Shown: one piece after another, positions 61,087 to 64,000 of the stretch | Numbering within the stretch: position 1 is the stretch's first letter | Layout: each line of letters starts with the position of its first letter | Assembly: GCF_002091475.1 (NCBI RefSeq) | Contig: NZ_BCTR01000039.1 | Span: 27,319 to 91,318, forward strand | Reading direction: 5' to 3' | DNA length: 64,000 bases | DNA from: Sphingomonas azotifigens NBRC 15497 | GTDB taxonomy: Bacteria; Pseudomonadota; Alphaproteobacteria; Sphingomonadales; Sphingomonadaceae | Program-made: the position numbers and the translations under genes | Notes under the pieces: generated by a model | Database searches by the model: none | Seen by the model: only the letters and a program-made list of their open reading frames with translations | Told to the model about the DNA's origin: nothing

Positions 61087-61243
61087 GCCAGAAGCATCGG
61101 CACCTGCCGACCGGGTCGCAAAGCGGGCGCGCCAGCGGCATGCGATCGTCACGGCGGAGCCGCCGAGACGCCCCAAGGCGACTTGGCTGGAGCGGCACGC
61201 GGAAGTCGAGTGCGGTCAGGCTGGAACAGCCTGAGACGCCATG
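61087..61243. repeat. Direct repeat, copy 2 (right of a TonB receptor gene)
   Basis: The 105 bases at 61139-61243 match 58516-58621 closely (about 94 percent by eye, including the TCAGGCTG-GAA-CAGCCTGA hairpin), and weaker similarity reaches left to about 61087. The remainder of the 496-base gap 60927-61422 holds a promoter-like tandem repeat before alpA and no gene. Confidence 0.88.
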
Positions 61244-61280
61244 TCGTCCGCCCACACAAATTATTTTCGCGCATATTTGG

Positions 61281-61320
61281 AACGGTAGCGGACAAACGGG
61301 AACGTCTACGGACAAGCTGG
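61281..61320. promoter_or_regulatory. 20-bp tandem repeat upstream of the AlpA-type gene
   Basis: AACGGTAGCGGACAAACGGG (61281-61300) is followed directly by AACGTCTACGGACAAGCTGG (61301-61320), 14 of 20 bases identical, with the shared core CGGACAA. Two direct sites about two helical turns apart, 100 bases before a regulator gene, look like an operator. Confidence 0.45.
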
Positions 61321-61422
61321 CGTAAAATCGCCAAATCTCATGCTGTTGACGACTGTGATTGCCGCCCCAACTCTGTCTCCTACAAGCACAAAAGGACCGC
61401 ACAAAACACAGGAGACTGACCC

Positions 61423-61632
61423 ATGAACCAGCCGCAACCCGACCGCTTCCTTCGCCTCAAGGAGGTACTCCGCCGCACCAGCCTTTCGCGTGCGACGCTC
61501 TATCGTAAGATCCAGAAAGGGACCTTCCCCAAGCAGGTGCGCATCGCTACCCGCTGCGCCGGCTGGCGGGAATCCGCTATCAACGAGTGGATGCACAATC
61601 CTATTTTCTATCATGTGGACGATGTACGCTGA
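61423..61632 (+). CDS. AlpA-family phage/element regulatory protein
   Basis: Predicted 69 aa with AGGAG before the ATG. RFLRLKEVLRRTSLSRATLYRKIQKGTFPKQVRIATRCAGWRESAINEWM is the MerR-like winged HTH of AlpA/excisionase-type proteins almost end to end. Such proteins activate integrase genes or help excision of P4-like elements. It lies at the far side of the mobile module from the integrase at 27013. Either it belongs to the same element or to a neighbouring one. Confidence 0.9.
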   Translation: MNQPQPDRFLRLKEVLRRTSLSRATLYRKIQKGTFPKQVRIATRCAGWRESAINEWMHNPIFYHVDDVR

Positions 61633-61986
61633 TCGCGACTGCTTGCGACCAGACCCGTTCGCTCACCAGCGGGGCCATAAACGGCAGCTCCTTCTGAAAC
61701 CTACCACTTGCGGGGGCAAAGCCGCCCAGCAGAAACGCCTCCTGAACTCGGTCGATTCTGCAGCCCGCACGCTTCCCTACCCGGCAACTCGCGACAGACG
61801 GCGCCGTCGCGCTTTGGGGAACATTGGTGTGACAGGGGCACGATGAAACGCAACTCGTCCACATGCTCTCACCCTCGACCAGAGCTACCGGCCGAATTCC
61901 TTGCTAACGCATGCAGGAACTTGAATTAATTCAAAAAGCAATTCAAGGCCGCGGCCAGTTGACGCGGACGAATAGCAGGCCAGACG
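61633..61986. other. Gene-poor stretch after alpA
   Basis: I see no supported gene, tRNA or strong palindrome in these 354 bases. Short open frames exist but have neither ribosome sites nor protein-like composition. If the element ends after alpA, its right end would lie here, but no att-type repeat of the integrase side was recognised by eye. Confidence 0.4.
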
Positions 61987-63168
61987 GTGAACGAAGGTGT
62001 TGCAGTTTTGACGACGCTTGCGCTGCTGGCGATGGTGCTTTCGATTGCTATTGCCTTGTCGGCGCGTTCGATGGAGCCGGCGCCCCTCGCGACATCCTGG
62101 AGCCTGGCTTTCGCACTCTCAAGTGCGGCCTGGACTCTTAACATTTTGCACGGGCTCACGGGCTTTGGCGGAGCATTCAGTATCGCCGCAGTAAGTGCTT
62201 TGGCGATGATCGTTCCGGTGCTGCTTTGGAAGGGGCTGACCGAACGTGCCGGCCAGCCGCCCCCAACGCGAGGCTGGATGGTCGCCGTGGTGTTGGTCGA
62301 CAGCATCATCCTTTGCGCGGCGCTAAAGCATGCTGACGGACTGTGGGCGGCACTCTCTCAACTCTTTCGAGCGGTTGTGCTCGTCATGGCGCTGCGACAC
62401 GTTGCGATGCCGAACCGTCAAGCTCGTGTCGACGAGCAGATGATGAGACTTTTGCTAGCCTTGCTGGCGGCGATAAGTCTGATTGTTGGGGTTATGGCGC
62501 TTGCCCGTCAGTTCCAAACGGCTACGGCACTGGGCGATCTGGATCGCTGGCTGCTGCTGCTGGCATTGCCGCCGGTTTTCACCGGGATCGGTATCGCGGC
62601 GTTGACGCTGATAGCGAATGATCTGGCCGCAAACCTCCGCCGGCTGGCAACTACCGACCCGCTCACCGGCATTCTCAACCGCCGCGGCTTCGATCAGATG
62701 TCCGAACAGTTGATTCCTACGGTCGGACGTCGAGAGATCGTAGCCATGTTCATCCTGACGGATATCGATCGATTTAAAAGAATCAATGATCAATATGGCC
62801 ACGAGGCGGGAGACCAAGTGTTGATCGCATTCGCACGTGCAATCGAGAGCCAACTACGGCCACTCGACCTGTTCGGGAGAACGGGCGGCGAGGAATTCGC
62901 CATTCTCCTCATCGGGGCCACGATCGAATTTTCAATGCTTGTTGTTGAGCAGCTTAGATCTGCTCTGAAACAGGTTACGGTTGATGCGGTACCAAATCTT
63001 CGGTTGACAGCTAGCTTTGGTATGGCCCCGATAGGATCTGTGGACGACTTGGGGAGAGCGCAACGCTACGCAGATCGTGCTCTCTACGAAGCAAAAGAAA
63101 GCGGGCGCGACCGTGCCGTACTTGCTGAGGCCGAGGCGTCGATGGCCTACGATGCTTCAAGCTGCTAG
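61987..63168 (+). CDS. Membrane diguanylate cyclase (GGDEF) with intact inhibitory site
   Basis: Predicted 393 aa from a GTG at 61987; an ATG at codon 16 is possible, and neither has a strong ribosome site. About six hydrophobic helices fill residues 5-210. The GGDEF domain follows with TTDPLTGILNRRGF, DIDRFKRINDQYGHEAGDQVL and the active loop GGEEF at 300-304. An RxxD inhibitory site (R291, D294) stands at the PleD-like spacing before it, so feedback by cyclic di-GMP is likely. It makes cyclic di-GMP from two GTP and would affect attachment or motility. It lies outside the catabolic and transfer modules and has slightly lower GC. Confidence 0.92.
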   Translation: MNEGVAVLTTLALLAMVLSIAIALSARSMEPAPLATSWSLAFALSSAAWTLNILHGLTGFGGAFSIAAVSALAMIVPVLLWKGLTERAGQPPPTRGWMVAVVLVDSIILCAALKHADGLWAALSQLFRAVVLVMALRHVAMPNRQARVDEQMMRLLLALLAAISLIVGVMALARQFQTATALGDLDRWLLLLALPPVFTGIGIAALTLIANDLAANLRRLATTDPLTGILNRRGFDQMSEQLIPTVGRREIVAMFILTDIDRFKRINDQYGHEAGDQVLIAFARAIESQLRPLDLFGRTGGEEFAILLIGATIEFSMLVVEQLRSALKQVTVDAVPNLRLTASFGMAPIGSVDDLGRAQRYADRALYEAKESGRDRAVLAEAEASMAYDASSC

Positions 63169-63345
63169 CCAAGCCGGCGCCTCTGCGAGTAGCAGGAAGG
63201 GACCAGACCCGGTCGTTCAGCGCCGCGCCAGCGAACGTCCGGTCGTGACTGAAGCTGCCGATCGGGCTGATCCAATCGATTCCATTTGCCACCGTTCAAA
63301 GGCCCTGAGCTTGCTCTTGAAAGCTGATCTCGAGCGTATCGCACG

Positions 63346-63696
63346 CTATTCTATGACCCGGCCGATGCGAACGAGAAGGCCGCTCGGATCGCTGACGGCG
63401 AACTCATACGTACCCCATGGCTTCGCGTGCGGGGCACCTTCTTCAATAATTAGCTCCCGCACGGCATCCGCCATTGCATCCACGTCATCGACATACAGGT
63501 ACAGCCCAAAAGGGTTGTCCTCGATATTCTTAGGCCAACCAATTGCATGAGTCAGATGGAGATGCCAGCCTCGGCCATCTTCAAGAATGCGGTAATGACC
63601 ATAGTCGCTGACGACTGAGAACATCAGACGTCGGTAAAACGCCTCGCTCGCATCAAGATTGCTGCTAGGTATGATTGCAACCGCACGATGATCCAT
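63346..63696 (-). CDS. VOC-family (glyoxalase/bleomycin-resistance-like) protein
   Basis: Predicted 116 aa in one VOC domain: AVAIIPSSNLDASEAFYRRLMFSVVSDYGHYRILED, GWHLHLTHAIGW, NPFGLYLYVDDVDAMADAV and KPWGTYEFAVSDPSGLLVRIG. The shape is that of bleomycin-resistance or small glyoxalase-like proteins, which bind drugs or act on small metabolites as dimers. No partner gene is seen. The gap 63169-63345 between it and the cyclase gene shows no feature. Confidence 0.88.
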   Translation of the reverse strand: MDHRAVAIIPSSNLDASEAFYRRLMFSVVSDYGHYRILEDGRGWHLHLTHAIGWPKNIEDNPFGLYLYVDDVDAMADAVRELIIEEGAPHAKPWGTYEFAVSDPSGLLVRIGRVIE

Positions 63697-63853
63697 GCCT
63701 TTACGCTCCGTGATTGATCTTCAGTTTGATGTGAGGGCCGGGACAGCCGTTGGCGAGTGTTAAATTGCCGCTGGAGAGCCGATGCGGACTTTCGCCCTCG
63801 ATAGTCCGGCGCGCCGATGTTTATACGTCGATGCGCGAATGGTACATCGGGGC

Positions 63854-64000
63854 ATGTCGGAACATCACTCCTAGAGCACCCGTCGGCTATCCAGCACCGA
63901 GACAGCGATCACGGATGCATTCCACGCCTTGGCGCTCGGAAAGCGGTACGGTGCGATTCGCGTGGTCGACATCATCAGCCATGCCGGCATGGGAAAATCC
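63854..64000 (+). pseudogene. Start of a TetR-like regulator with an in-frame amber codon (partial)
   Basis: From 63875 to the window edge the frame reads STRRLSSTETAITDAFHALA then LGKRYGAIRVVDIISHAGMGKS, which fits a TetR helix-turn-helix start. The only good upstream ATG in frame (63854) gives MSEHHS and then TAG at 63872-63874. So either the gene is broken by an amber codon or it starts at a codon I cannot recognise. The remainder lies beyond the window. The gap 63697-63853 shows nothing else. Confidence 0.45.

Noticed and set aside
1..64000. tRNA, rRNA, riboswitch or CRISPR features
   Set aside because: No cloverleaf with a TTCGA-type loop, no rRNA stretch, and no regularly spaced repeat array was seen; a tRNAscan/Rfam run would settle it.

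Overview
The window looks like a chromosome segment of a Sphingomonadaceae bacterium (Sphingomonas or a close relative). This is inferred from the high GC content, four large TonB-dependent receptors, long operons joined by ATGA overlaps, and a Ti-type traA/traC/traD module accompanied by ArdC and a DUF6118-like protein, a combination I associate with sphingomonad plasmids and islands. No rRNA, tRNA or CRISPR array was seen.

Layout. (1) 1-7000: a response regulator and a truncated sensor kinase (minus strand), a decayed ABC ATPase next to an intact MacB/FtsX-type permease, an OmpR-type two-component pair, and a small PepSY-type membrane protein. (2) 7200-26200: a TonB receptor, a NodD-like LysR regulator, then a very tightly packed operon: STN-type TonB receptor, YddA/BacA-like ABC transporter, PmbA, TldD, thioredoxin, an unknown protein, an M3 oligopeptidase, tryptophan 2,3-dioxygenase and a PLP cysteine synthase/desulfhydrase-like enzyme. 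A secreted M16 peptidase converges on its end. The receptor + YddA + M16 set matches the logic of E. coli yddA-yddB-pqqL and the Pectobacterium Fus system. I read the locus as uptake and complete dismantling of an imported peptide or protein, although a peptide-maturation role is possible. (3) 26280-28800: a broken integrase, an intact P4-type integrase and small remnants. (4) 28850-51130: a catabolic region with two copies of the alpha/beta pair resembling C-glycoside deglycosidase (sugar isomerase-like barrel plus DUF6379), a GMC oxidoreductase, a Gfo/Idh/MocA dehydrogenase, an MFS carrier, two FAD hydroxylases, an extradiol ring-cleavage dioxygenase, an alpha/beta hydrolase, a cyclase-family hydrolase, a TonB receptor, an esterase, a GH1 beta-glucosidase and a GH106 rhamnosidase broken by an internal deletion. 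TetR and LysR regulators sit beside clear palindromes.

(5) 51350-61630: a mobilization module with a DUF6118-like protein, relaxase TraA, an oriT whose nic core resembles RSF1010/Ti sites, a frameshifted traC and traD (no traG or type IV secretion genes), followed by a KAP/AAA_28-like ATPase, an MNT-HEPN protein, a sigma-like HTH protein, ArdC, a TonB siderophore receptor bracketed by ~105-bp direct repeats, and an AlpA-type regulator. (6) 61987-64000: a membrane diguanylate cyclase, a VOC protein and the start of a TetR-like reading frame carrying an in-frame amber codon.

How the parts fit. Regions 3 to 5 together look like a mobilizable or decayed integrative element carrying plant C-glycoside/aryl-glycoside catabolism: outer-membrane uptake, removal of O-linked sugars, oxidation at the sugar, C-C cleavage, hydroxylation and ring cleavage of the aglycone. 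Region 2 is the other outstanding system. Both functional readings are inferences from family membership and gene order.
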